This document shows positions 56,720 through 64,000 of a DNA stretch of 64,000 bases, in pieces. The position numbers were made by a program, and so were the translations under genes. The stretch's first letter is position 1, and each line of letters opens with the position of its first letter. Source of the DNA: Thalassobaculum sp. OXR-137 (GTDB lineage: Bacteria; Pseudomonadota; Alphaproteobacteria; Thalassobaculales; Thalassobaculaceae); assembly GCF_034377285.1 (NCBI RefSeq), contig NZ_CP139715.1:310001-374000 (forward strand). The letters run 5' to 3'. The notes below the pieces were generated by a model. The model worked only from the letters and a program-made list of their open reading frames with translations, made no database searches and was not told where the DNA came from.

Positions 56720-57325
56720 ATGACCTGGATAAACACCGTCCCCTACGAGGACGCCACCGGCCGCCTGAAGACCCTGTACGACCGGGTGAAGGGGCCGGGC
56801 GACAACGTCGACAACATCATGATGGCGCATTCGCTGCGGCCGCACTCGATGGAGGGGCACATGACCCTCTACAAGTACGTGCTGCACCATGCGGCCAACA
56901 CGGTGCCCAAGCATTTCCTGGAGACCATCGGCGTGCAGGTCAGCCTGCTGAACGGCTGTTCCTACTGCGTGGAGCACCACTTCCAGGGGCTGCGCCGGCT
57001 GCTCGCCGACGACGACCGGGCGAACGAGATCCGCGGCGCGCTGGAGGCCGGCGATTTCGCCCCCGCCTTCGACAGGAAACACCGGGCCGCCCTGCGTTAT
57101 GCCGAGCACCTGACCCGCGATCCGGCGACCATGACCGCCGATATGGTGGAGGAGATGCGGTCGGTCGGCTGGGACGACGGCGAGATTCTGGAGATCAACC
57201 AGGTCACCGCCTATTTCGGCTACGCCAACCGCACGGTGTTGGGCCTCGGCGTGAACACCGAGGGCGACATCCTCGGCCTGTCCCCGGGCGACAACACGGA
57301 CCCGGACAACTGGCAGCACGGGTAG
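56720..57325 (+). CDS. AhpD-like/peroxidase-related CMD protein
   Basis: 201-aa peroxidase-related CMD protein. The redox CxxC is GCSYCVEHHFQGL, the AhpD active site; ALRYAEHLTRDPATM and the final part are typical of the uncharacterised peroxidase-related family. GGGAGG precedes the ATG. Likely reduces peroxides or acts on a lactone. Confidence 0.85.
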   Translation: MTWINTVPYEDATGRLKTLYDRVKGPGDNVDNIMMAHSLRPHSMEGHMTLYKYVLHHAANTVPKHFLETIGVQVSLLNGCSYCVEHHFQGLRRLLADDDRANEIRGALEAGDFAPAFDRKHRAALRYAEHLTRDPATMTADMVEEMRSVGWDDGEILEINQVTAYFGYANRTVLGLGVNTEGDILGLSPGDNTDPDNWQHG

Positions 57326-57346
57326 GGGCAGTCACTTCCCTACCTT

Positions 57347-57471
57347 ACCCCAAACCGACTTCCCGGACGGAACCCCGGCCTTGCGCCGGGGGTCGATCCG
57401 GGACCCTGACGCGGCGGCGTCGGTGCATGATCCTGGACAGTGCTCCGCACTTCCAGGAAGTCGAGTATGGG
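57347..57471. repeat. Long imperfect palindrome (GACTTCC family), copy 2
   Basis: ACCCCAAACCGACTTCCCGGA to CTTCCAGGAAGTCGAGTATGG mirrors the element at 13272-13410, including the internal GATCCGGGACC and GATCCTGGA parts. It lies at the last host gene before the prophage end. Confidence 0.7.
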
Positions 57472-57587
57472 ATGGGGGGGGGTGGATTTCCCCTACGCCA
57501 GCACCTCTGTAGCCGGACCGCAGGTTTTGGAGTCCGGGACAGCAGGTTTTGTAGCACATGCATTCTCCACGGCCGGTAGCTCGCACT

Positions 57588-58403
57588 TCATCGGTTCGTC
57601 ACGATCAGCTCTCGCCTCCGGACGTCGGCAGCTGCGGGGTTGATCGTGTAGGACAGCTCGACCTCGAGCAAGCGCCGGCGGCCGAATAGCTCTCGCGCCT
57701 GGTCGCAATCGTTGATGCTGAGAACGAACGCCCCGGCCAGGCCTTCCAGGTGGTCGGCTATGCGGCGATGGTCGACGGCCGAGAACAGCTCCGCTCCATA
57801 GTCGTCCTCGCACCCGATGTAGGGCGGGTCCAAGTAGAACAGGGTGTAGGGCCGGTCGTAGCGGGCTAGGAAGGCTCCCGCGTCGAGACGCTCGATCACC
57901 ACGCCTTCGAGGCGCTGGTGGACCCTCCTCAGCAGCCGCATGACCCGGCTTGGCTGGAAGCGCGCAGGGGAACCGGGGTCGACACCGAAGGTCCTGGACG
58001 TGGCCTTGCCTCCGAATCCCGCATACTGGAGGTAAAGGAACCGGGCAGCCCGCTCGATGTCCGTGAGGCTCTCCGGATCCTGTCGGGCCAGGCGCTCAAA
58101 CTCGGCCCTGCCCATCAGCTTGCCTGACAGCTCCTCGGCCAGAGCTGCAGGGTGTCGCTGCGCGATGCGGAACAGGTTCACGACGTCGTCGCTCGCGTCG
58201 TTGATCACCTCGGCCGCCGCCCGTCTCGGCCGCCGCATGAAGACGCCGCCCATGCCTATGAAGGGCTCGGCATAGCATCGGTGCGGAATCCTCAGGATCT
58301 CTTTCACGATGCGGCCGGCGAGCGCCCGCTTGCCGCCAAGCCAGGGCGCGAGGCCCTGAAGCACGTCCACTTCGTCTTGGAACAATCTCGGAGTCGACTC
58401 CAT
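57588..58403 (-). CDS. D12-class N6-adenine DNA methyltransferase, phage type
   Basis: 271-aa DNA adenine methylase of the Dam/D12 class. Motif for SAM binding is seen in LAPWLGGKRALAGRIV and CYAEPFIGMGGVF; the catalytic DPPY is TLFYLDPPYIGCEDD. It sits at the prophage end, in the same strand as the tail genes but separated by a 209-nt non-coding stretch with three hairpins. Phages often use such an enzyme to modify their own DNA. Recognition sequence not predictable. Confidence 0.88.
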   Translation of the reverse strand: MESTPRLFQDEVDVLQGLAPWLGGKRALAGRIVKEILRIPHRCYAEPFIGMGGVFMRRPRRAAAEVINDASDDVVNLFRIAQRHPAALAEELSGKLMGRAEFERLARQDPESLTDIERAARFLYLQYAGFGGKATSRTFGVDPGSPARFQPSRVMRLLRRVHQRLEGVVIERLDAGAFLARYDRPYTLFYLDPPYIGCEDDYGAELFSAVDHRRIADHLEGLAGAFVLSINDCDQARELFGRRRLLEVELSYTINPAAADVRRRELIVTNR

Positions 58404-58511
58404 CGCTGTACCTTCCTACGCTCGCCGTTCCCCCGCGCGGGGAGGGCGGGACCGGCGACCTGGTTGTCCATGGCGGCCGGTGTATCCGGTGCGGGGGTCC
58501 ATCCCGCGGCT

Positions 58512-58552
58512 CGGGCTGTTAGCGCAGCCCGTCCCCCGCCCGGAAGCGGGGG
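58512..58552. terminator. Paired GC hairpins between tail genes and methylase
   Basis: Hairpin 1: CGGGCTG/CAGCCCG (58512-58531). Hairpin 2: CCCCCGC/GCGGGGG (58533-58552). Neither has a clear U-tract on the minus strand, so a terminator between tail operon and methylase is only likely. Confidence 0.4.
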
Positions 58553-58557
58553 CAGTA

Positions 58558-58596
58558 TTTAAACGGCGTTCAAATGCAGTCGATGGACCGTTTAAA
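58558..58596. repeat. Inverted repeat TTTAAACGG/CCGTTTAAA
   Basis: 9-bp perfect arms around a 21-nt loop in a 209-nt gap with no gene (58404-58612). Could be a regulator site or a hairpin of the tail mRNA end. Confidence 0.5.
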
Positions 58597-58612
58597 CGCC
58601 TTCCGGCGGCCG

Positions 58613-59260
58613 TTACGGCCAGCCTGCCATGATGTCGATGGCGGTCAGATCAGCCTGGGTTTCGGCGTCGTCCACCTCTCCATAGAGACTGTTCTCATTC
58701 TCTTGGCAGGCGGCAACGTGGTCCTCGATCGCCCGAAGCATGTCTGTTGCGATCGCCGCCGTCAGGGTCACCCGAGCCTTGCCGCGAGTGACGACGGGGA
58801 TGGTGCCAGCCGAATTGGTGCGGGTGATCTTGGCGATTGCCCGATCAAGTTCGACCGCTGCCTCGTGTGTCGTTGAGACTTCGACGTCGAATCCACCGAT
58901 CGACGCGGTCGTGCCGCCATTTCGCCGACGACGGAACTCCTCGGTGATCGCCTCTTTCAGCACTGCCTTCCGCTCGGCCAACGGCAGAAACTCCAAGTGA
59001 TAGGAGCGGCCGACATGCTTCAGCTCAGCGTCGATCGACATTTCCGGCGTCTGTCCGAGGGTTTGGCCAAGGCCCGGTGTTGGAGGCGGGAGATCTACCA
59101 CTGGCCAGTAACCGACACCGTCTAGGTCCGGATAGGTACTCGCGAACAAGCTAAGGTCCGTCAACGTGTCGAGAGCTAGACCGACAAGGAAGTCGGGCAA
59201 TGCGCCAACTTCCCCAACGCTTGTAGGCCCGGACAGCTCCACTCTTTGCCAGTCGGTCAT
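58613..59260 (-). CDS. Phage tail-fibre-associated protein (DUF4376-like C-terminus)
   Basis: 215 aa. The C-terminal half, from AITEEFRRRRNGG to the end IDIMAGWP, matches the pattern of DUF4376 domains of phage tail-fibre assembly proteins (conserved GWP end; HVAACQENENSLYGEVDDA). It is the last gene of the tail block, 7 nt after the glycine-rich gene. Confidence 0.65.
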   Translation of the reverse strand: MTDWQRVELSGPTSVGEVGALPDFLVGLALDTLTDLSLFASTYPDLDGVGYWPVVDLPPPTPGLGQTLGQTPEMSIDAELKHVGRSYHLEFLPLAERKAVLKEAITEEFRRRRNGGTTASIGGFDVEVSTTHEAAVELDRAIAKITRTNSAGTIPVVTRGKARVTLTAAIATDMLRAIEDHVAACQENENSLYGEVDDAETQADLTAIDIMAGWP

Positions 59261-59267
59261 GTCAGCC

Positions 59268-60113
59268 TCAGATCAGTTTAAAGGAGCCAGCGCCGGTGAA
59301 CGTGACGATCTTGTACAAGCCGTCATTTGCCACCGAAAAACTTCCAGTAGCGACAAGCGTTCCTTCCGATGCCAGGAAGCGAACGATGACAACACCGGAA
59401 CCACCGGTTTGGCCGTCGTCGTAGCCTGTTGAGCCGCCACCCAAACCGCCATTACCTGAGTTATTGGTGGCGCCGGGAAATGACGGGCCCCCATTCGTCA
59501 CGCCAGCCTGTCCGCCAGCGGCGTAGGTTACAGGTGATCCTGTGATGGATGAGCTTCGCCCCGGCCCGGCAGCGGTTCCGCCCCCGTTTGTACCGCCTGC
59601 GCCAGCCCCGCCTGGGCCAGTTGAACCAAAGCCGTAGCTTGCAGAGTTGAATTTGACCGATGACGATGATCCGGTGATACAGCCGCCACCCGAACCGCCG
59701 TCAAAGCCGCTGCCGTTTCCTGTTCCCGCCCCACCCGGCGTATACGGAGCGCCACCACCACCGCCGCCGTTAACGGCCCAACGAAAGGCGAACGTTGCCT
59801 CTCCGCTCTCGCCGCGTTGCGCCACATTGCCGGCAGCGGAAGTCGTGGCACCGCCCCGTCCGCCCAGACCCGGCCTGATTGGGTAATCGACGCCTTTTTG
59901 AATGGTGAATGGCGTAGTGATTTCAAGAAACTCACCACCGCCGCCTCCAGCGCCGATGGCGCCTACATCAACAGACCCTCCTCCTCCTCCGCCGCCGCCG
60001 CCAACAAGGAGCAGCGCAGCAATCGTTGCCAGCGCAGCACCACGCACCGCCTTTGAGTAACCTGGCGGCGTCCCGGACGGCCTTCCCCCGGCTGGCTGCA
60101 TCGGGTGCGCCAT
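59268..60113 (-). CDS. Polyglycine-rich phage tail/receptor-binding protein
   Basis: 281 aa with long glycine runs (GGGGGGGGG, GGGGGG, GGSGGG, GGAGTGNGSG), a pattern seen in phage tail-tip adhesins that fold as polyglycine helices. A hydrophobic run (AALATIAALLLV, about 27-38) precedes the first Gly block. The C-terminus IVTFTGAGSFKLI resembles the terminal beta strand of glycine-rich tail domains. Overlaps the upstream gene stop by one base (TGATG). Confidence 0.7.
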   Translation of the reverse strand: MAHPMQPAGGRPSGTPPGYSKAVRGAALATIAALLLVGGGGGGGGGSVDVGAIGAGGGGGEFLEITTPFTIQKGVDYPIRPGLGGRGGATTSAAGNVAQRGESGEATFAFRWAVNGGGGGGAPYTPGGAGTGNGSGFDGGSGGGCITGSSSSVKFNSASYGFGSTGPGGAGAGGTNGGGTAAGPGRSSSITGSPVTYAAGGQAGVTNGGPSFPGATNNSGNGGLGGGSTGYDDGQTGGSGVVIVRFLASEGTLVATGSFSVANDGLYKIVTFTGAGSFKLI

Positions 60114-60535
60114 CAGAAGTCGTGCCCCTCGGCCACGATCACGACGCCGCCGCCGAGCGCGACGGCGATGGTAGCGCCGAGCACCGCGTCTGCCGGCAGA
60201 TCCAGGAACGTGTACTGATCCTCCGGATCGATAACGGTAACCCGCCCGGCATTAGCCGTTGTGTTGGTGACAGTGTACGCCGGGATGAGGGCATCGAGGC
60301 GCGGAAGATAGGTCCACGTTGATCCCTCGTCGGTCGACAGAAAGAACCGAACCGCCGTCGCCGTCACCGTGGCCCGCGCCCCGGCGTAGAGGCCGGAAAT
60401 GCGCCGGCCGTTCGCTCCAGCCGTGGCAACGGTCGTAATCGCGCCAGTGCCATCCGTCGCGGTGTTGGCCGAGGTGATTGCCGCCGTCTCGATCTTCGGG
60501 ACCTGCGGCCAGGCGGGCGTGTTGGTCAGTGCCAT
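60113..60535 (-). CDS. Phage virion-associated protein, unknown
   Basis: 140 aa, beta-rich, with repeated Ala/Thr/Gly (TATDGTGAITTVATAGANG) and FFLSTDEGSTWTYL. Resembles small tail-fibre-type or decoration proteins but no family is recognised. Lies between two tail genes on the same strand. Confidence 0.6.
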   Translation of the reverse strand: MALTNTPAWPQVPKIETAAITSANTATDGTGAITTVATAGANGRRISGLYAGARATVTATAVRFFLSTDEGSTWTYLPRLDALIPAYTVTNTTANAGRVTVIDPEDQYTFLDLPADAVLGATIAVALGGGVVIVAEGHDF

Positions 60536-60551
60536 GATGTTATCTCCTCTC

Positions 60552-61115
60552 TCAGCTAAGTGCGTAGGCGATGCCGGCGATCAGACCGAGATTGACCGAG
60601 ATGGTGCGCGTCTCGTTGCCGCCTTCGTTTTGAGTGGCCATGTCGATGCCGGCGCCAGGTAGGAGCGCCTCCTCCAGGTGCTTCGGTGTGTCGTCATTGG
60701 CGGACACTCTCACGCCGTTCACGGCCGCCGCCGCATCGGTCGCCGACTGCTCGGCCTTGGCCGCGTGGTGCTTGGCCGAGTAGCGTCCCGCTTCGACCTC
60801 AGTGTCTTCGTCGGCGTCCGCCCACTGCTCAGCTTTGTCGCGGGCCGTACCCGCTGCACTCGCAGCGCCGGCAGCGGCTATTGCCGAGAGGCCGGCCGCG
60901 TCGGCGGCGTCCGATGCGTCAGAAGCATCGCCGCTGGCAGCCGTCGCCTTCGTCGCGACCTCGCTTCCGACGACGCCGAGCGCCTCGGCCAGGGCCGGCA
61001 GGTTCTCGGTGTGTCCGTCGTTGCCGAAACCACCGGGGTTGGCGTCGGTCTTGGACCCAGAGTTCCAATATCCGGCCAGGAGCCGGCTGATCGCTGTCGC
61101 AAAGTCGATAGCCAT
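60552..61115 (-). CDS. Phage tail-fibre-like protein with Ala-rich coil
   Basis: 187 aa. The middle is an Ala/Asp/Ser-rich coil (KATAASGDASDASDAADAAG) followed by KAEQWADADEDTEVEAGRYS, typical of tail-fibre shaft ends. C-terminal ISVNLGLIAGIAYAL is a beta-strand cap. 16 nt upstream of the next gene. Confidence 0.65.
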   Translation of the reverse strand: MAIDFATAISRLLAGYWNSGSKTDANPGGFGNDGHTENLPALAEALGVVGSEVATKATAASGDASDASDAADAAGLSAIAAAGAASAAGTARDKAEQWADADEDTEVEAGRYSAKHHAAKAEQSATDAAAAVNGVRVSANDDTPKHLEEALLPGAGIDMATQNEGGNETRTISVNLGLIAGIAYALS

Positions 61116-61124
61116 GCTGATCTC

Positions 61125-61979
61125 CTATCCCTGCATTTCTTCAAAGCGGAGCGTGACCGACCAGTCGCCGGTTTCGTCGACCTGGCGCGGCGGGCTCACC
61201 ACGGTCATGACGGCGGGGAAAACCTCCCGAAACTCGTGCACCAAGTCGGTTCGATCCGGGTCAAAGACGATCGGGTGCTCGTCATCGAGCAGGGCGCGGT
61301 CGTAGATCGCCATGGCCTCGACCTTGGTCAGAGACGAGAAGCTGACCGTGTGCACGCGGGCGTTGGTACGGCGTGACTTGATCACCCGGCCGCCGGTGGT
61401 GACTTCTTCCTGAGTGCGCCGGCCGATGGCCAGCTCTCGGCCCCAATCGTAGGTCCAGCCAGGTGTCAACGCGGCGGTCGCTGCTAGGTATCCGATGTCG
61501 AAGTCCTTGCCAGCTTCGGCGACATCGCGGACGTCCAGCTCGACCAGAATACTGTCCGGCGAGCAGAAGAGCGGAAACCGGATCGGTTTATGGCGGGCAT
61601 AGCCCTGGATGTCCTTGAGGCGCGGCTTTCCCGTGTACCAATTGCTTTGTTCGAAGGGCAGCGACGACGTCGGGTAGATGCGCCCGAAGATGTCGTGCCA
61701 TCCGATCTGCTGCAGCGTGGTCTCCCCCTCGTAGCAGGTGACTCTGTAGCGACTGTCGAGCAGTGCTGTGTGACCGCCGATCAGGAGATCGGTCAGATAC
61801 ACCTTGCGGTCGAAGGTGATCAGGAACTGGCTCGCCTCGAGGTCGGACGGATCGGCGCACCGTGCCGGTTTGCTGACAATCCGGGGATCCAGGACGTTGT
61901 CGAGCGTGCCGCCCCAGCTGCCGCCGGACAGGGTGGCGTCGAGCGCCAGGTTGTCGAGGAGGATACGACCTGTCGTCAT
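61125..61979 (-). CDS. Phage tail-tip/baseplate protein, unknown
   Basis: 284 aa with the start TTGRILLDNLALDATLSGG. It contains aromatic and charged motifs (GRIYPTSSLPFEQSNWYTG; DWSVTLRFEEMQG) but no known domain. It starts 2 nt before the stop of the next upstream gene is reached (61981), so it is in the tail operon. Confidence 0.65.
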   Translation of the reverse strand: MTTGRILLDNLALDATLSGGSWGGTLDNVLDPRIVSKPARCADPSDLEASQFLITFDRKVYLTDLLIGGHTALLDSRYRVTCYEGETTLQQIGWHDIFGRIYPTSSLPFEQSNWYTGKPRLKDIQGYARHKPIRFPLFCSPDSILVELDVRDVAEAGKDFDIGYLAATAALTPGWTYDWGRELAIGRRTQEEVTTGGRVIKSRRTNARVHTVSFSSLTKVEAMAIYDRALLDDEHPIVFDPDRTDLVHEFREVFPAVMTVVSPPRQVDETGDWSVTLRFEEMQG

Positions 61980-61980
61980 C

Positions 61981-63597
61981 TCAGCCCCACAGTCTCAAGG
62001 TGAGCTGACCGCCGGTCGGCCGGCCGGGCTGGGCAGCCATGACGATCATCACCCGGTCGATATCGTCGGCGCTGTACCGGAGCCGGACCTCCGCCTTGCC
62101 GATGCCAGGATCGGCCAACAGGTCGAGCCACTCTTCATCCTGCTCCACGGTGACCACCCACTCCGCGAACGGCGTGCCGTCCTCGCGCACCGACATGCAG
62201 TCGAAGAGCAGCTCGGCGACGTCGGTCAGGTCCGCCGGATCGCGTAGCGCGGTCTCCAGGTCGATCGAGCGGACATTGGGCCACCAGAGGTCGCGCAGCG
62301 CGGTGTCCTTCTTGATGCCGGTCCGCCACTCCCGACGCAGGCGCTCCTCGGCGTCAGTGCCCCATATGCTGCCGGCCAGGTTGCTGCGCGAATGGGTCTG
62401 GTAGAGCCGGCCGCCGCGTACCGTGACGGACCATACTGGCCGGCTGACCTCGGGATCGCCCGGCCGAATGGAGATGATGTCGACGTCATCGATCGTGCGA
62501 TCCGGCGAGCCGGTCGGCAGGTGCAGCTTGCCGATCTGCCACACGCCCAGCGGATCCGGCAGGACCCAGCAGGCGATCGACCGGGCCAAGGCCTCGATGA
62601 CGCGCGCGGTCGACGTTCGCTCGGCGATGTAGAGCCCGACCTTCGCCGTCTCGGAGATCGCCGCGAAGGTGGGGCCTATCGTGGCCGCCGGATCCTGTCT
62701 CTCGATCAGCGCGGCGATCAGCTCCGGAGCGGTGTCGAGGTAGCCCACACCGGCGACCAGATCGACCGCACCCTTCACGCCGGCGGTGACCACTCCGCCG
62801 AAGGACTGGTTGACCTTCAGCAGCCCTCGGCCGAGGTCGGTGACCCGATGGCCCGCAGACGGACTAGCGCTGTCGAAGGCAGATCCGGACACGTCCCCGT
62901 CGTCGGTCAGGCCGGTGGCGGCCCCGCGATCGTAGATCGCCGAATACTCCTCCATCTCGCCGGCGTGGGCCTGGGCGACCTGGGCGGTCGCGTTGACCCA
63001 TATCAGCGGGATGTTGGCGGTAACCAGGTCGCCAAGTGCCAGCGGCTTGACGCTGTCCTTGAGATCGTCGGCGGTGCCCTCGTAGCCGGTAGCTCCGCTG
63101 TTGGATCCGTCGAAGGTCTCTTCCTGGATGTCGTTCTCCAGGTCCGCCCGGCGATCGTAGATCGGGATCTCCAGTCGGCTCGGCCGACTGCCGGTGACGT
63201 CCCAGGCCGGCGCCTCCGGTCGCGCGTCGACGATCTTGCGGAAGTCGGCCGCAAAGGAGCGTTCCTCCTCTTCGTCCGTCTTGATCTCGCCCCACCAGAC
63301 GCGCACGGCCGTGAAGATGGAGCCGCGGTACTGGTTGAGGGCGCCATCGGCATTGGAGAGCACCAGAGCACCCGTGCCGAGCGCTCCGGTGAGCCGGGAG
63401 GCGTCGGCGAAGACCTCGAGCCCGATCGACGGGGCCTCCAGAATCCGGCTGTCATAGGACTGGTTCGGGCGATTGGCATCCGTCGAAGGCCAAGGGCGCA
63501 TCGGCAGGTCGCTGAGATAGAGCGTCGTCGGCGACGTGCCGTCGGCCGCGGTCAGGTCGACCTCGGCAAGGTAGGCCATGATGCGCCCGCGGCTCAT
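61981..63597 (-). CDS. Large phage tail-tip protein
   Basis: 538 aa. Opening MAYLAEVDLTAADGTSPTTL with LYLSD is preceded by MSRGRI. Repeated patterns such as IPIYDRRADLENDIQEETFDG and WSVTVRGGRLYQTHS suit a tail-hub or fibre-attachment protein. Start at 63597 is supported by ATGA overlap with the upstream gene stop. Confidence 0.7.
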   Translation of the reverse strand: MSRGRIMAYLAEVDLTAADGTSPTTLYLSDLPMRPWPSTDANRPNQSYDSRILEAPSIGLEVFADASRLTGALGTGALVLSNADGALNQYRGSIFTAVRVWWGEIKTDEEEERSFAADFRKIVDARPEAPAWDVTGSRPSRLEIPIYDRRADLENDIQEETFDGSNSGATGYEGTADDLKDSVKPLALGDLVTANIPLIWVNATAQVAQAHAGEMEEYSAIYDRGAATGLTDDGDVSGSAFDSASPSAGHRVTDLGRGLLKVNQSFGGVVTAGVKGAVDLVAGVGYLDTAPELIAALIERQDPAATIGPTFAAISETAKVGLYIAERTSTARVIEALARSIACWVLPDPLGVWQIGKLHLPTGSPDRTIDDVDIISIRPGDPEVSRPVWSVTVRGGRLYQTHSRSNLAGSIWGTDAEERLRREWRTGIKKDTALRDLWWPNVRSIDLETALRDPADLTDVAELLFDCMSVREDGTPFAEWVVTVEQDEEWLDLLADPGIGKAEVRLRYSADDIDRVMIVMAAQPGRPTGGQLTLRLWG

Positions 63598-64000
63598 GAT
63601 GACCTCTTCGACAGCTGCATGGAGAGATCGCGGATCTGGCGACCCTGGTCGGCGATGGTCATCCCCATGCGCTCCACCTGGCCGGCCAGATCTGCCGTGG
63701 CCATGGCCTGGCGATCGCCGGCCGAGTAGATCGCCGAGGTGGTCCGGCCGATCGCGCCGACCAGCGGCGTCATGTCCATGGTGTTGGTGTTCGCCGGCCG
63801 GGACATCAGCGCCAGCGACTGCTGGGCGTTGAAGACGTGCATCGGCCCGCCGGTGTAGAGCAGCTCGCCGGGGTGCACGATCGCCGGACCGCCGGGATGC
63901 CAGCCGCCCTTTTCGTACTCTCGCCCTTCCGCGATGCCATACTCGTAAGCGTGTTGATATGCGAGCTGGTTCAGGCGGACGCGTAGTTGATCCGGGTCGG
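63594..64000 (-). CDS. C-terminal part of a phage tail protein (cut by window edge)
   Basis: The frame stays open to the right edge and ends at 63594. Visible C-terminus of about 135 aa includes AYQHAYEYGIAEGREYEKGG, WHPGGPAIVHPGELLYTGG, an SALMSRPANT-type stretch and a final coil (QVERMGMTIADQGRQIRDL). This looks like the end of a tape-measure or long tail protein. The ATG-less codon at 63878 (GTG) is probably internal. Confidence 0.6.
   Translation of the reverse strand, partial: DPDQLRVRLNQLAYQHAYEYGIAEGREYEKGGWHPGGPAIVHPGELLYTGGPMHVFNAQQSLALMSRPANTNTMDMTPLVGAIGRTTSAIYSAGDRQAMATADLAGQVERMGMTIADQGRQIRDLSMQLSKRSS

Larger units (their letters stand above)
57500..64000. mobile_element. One end of a prophage (continues past the window)
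   Basis: From about 57500 the gene style changes to short, closely packed minus-strand genes with phage-type products: a D12 methylase, a DUF4376-like tail protein, a glycine-rich tail protein, tail-fibre-like coil and baseplate-type proteins. The left limit lies between the AhpD-like gene stop (57325) and the methylase stop (57588). No integrase, capsid or terminase gene is inside the window. A candidate short direct repeat GCAGGTTTTG occurs at 57520-57529 and 57542-57551. Confidence 0.75.

Noticed and set aside
13253-57580. CRISPR array
   Set aside because: The repeats are isolated, palindromic and intergenic, with irregular spacing. No regular direct repeat and spacer series is present.

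Overview
This window is high-GC chromosomal DNA from a free-living alphaproteobacterium, most likely a marine Rhodospirillales-type organism. That is inferred from four things: the ispH-thrB-rnhA cluster with a kinase-fold ThrB, an imuA-imuB-dnaE2 mutasome behind an alphaproteobacterial SOS box (GTTC-N7-GTTC), the many ABC, GMC, phytanoyl-dioxygenase and hydantoinase genes, and several families of intergenic palindromic repeats. No rRNA, tRNA or CRISPR array was seen.

Layout. 1-8400 holds an iron-type periplasmic binding protein with an iron-box-like upstream site, an MFS exporter/importer, lipoproteins, dusA-yciB and ispH-thrB-rnhA. 8526-13252 is the glycine cleavage operon gcvT-gcvH-gcvP behind a tandem glycine riboswitch. 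13253-18070 has a repeat-rich gap, a GMC oxidoreductase, and a hybrid histidine kinase with a single-domain response regulator. 18231-24724 is the SOS mutagenesis cassette imuA-imuB-(VOC protein)-dnaE2, divergent from a hotdog thioesterase. 25205-29629 carries a phytanoyl-CoA dioxygenase-like protein, an aldo-keto reductase relative with a degraded active site, a DUF1028 protein, a glutathione transferase and pyrE.

29664-34295 is the most interesting block: a branched-chain-amino-acid-type (Liv) ABC transporter whose binding protein gene lies directly behind a TPP (thiamine) riboswitch, with the second permease and first ATPase fused into one protein. It is predicted to import thiamine, a thiamine precursor or a breakdown product. 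Next, 34434-37446 is a three-gene unit of CHASE2 membrane sensor, small exported protein and M48 metallopeptidase. A chemoreceptor follows, then an uncharacterised protein and a GNAT-C39 peptidase fusion joined end to end with a RimK-like ATP-grasp ligase (39720-43186).

43426-57325 is catabolic: a 2-hydroxyacid dehydrogenase, class II aldolase, class III aminotransferase, hydantoinase/oxoprolinase subunits HyuA-HyuB, a divergent amidohydrolase, two carboxymuconolactone-decarboxylase/AhpD-like proteins, an SDR and two PAS proteins. From about 57500 to the right edge lies one end of a prophage on the minus strand: a D12-class adenine methylase and a compact run of tail-tip genes, including a polyglycine-rich tail protein. 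It continues beyond the window.

Three intergenic repeat families recur between transcription units: a CCTCGCCCTGAGCAGC/GTGTCGAAGGGC type, a TCCCGGATCAAGTCCGGGA type and a GACTTCC-type long palindrome.
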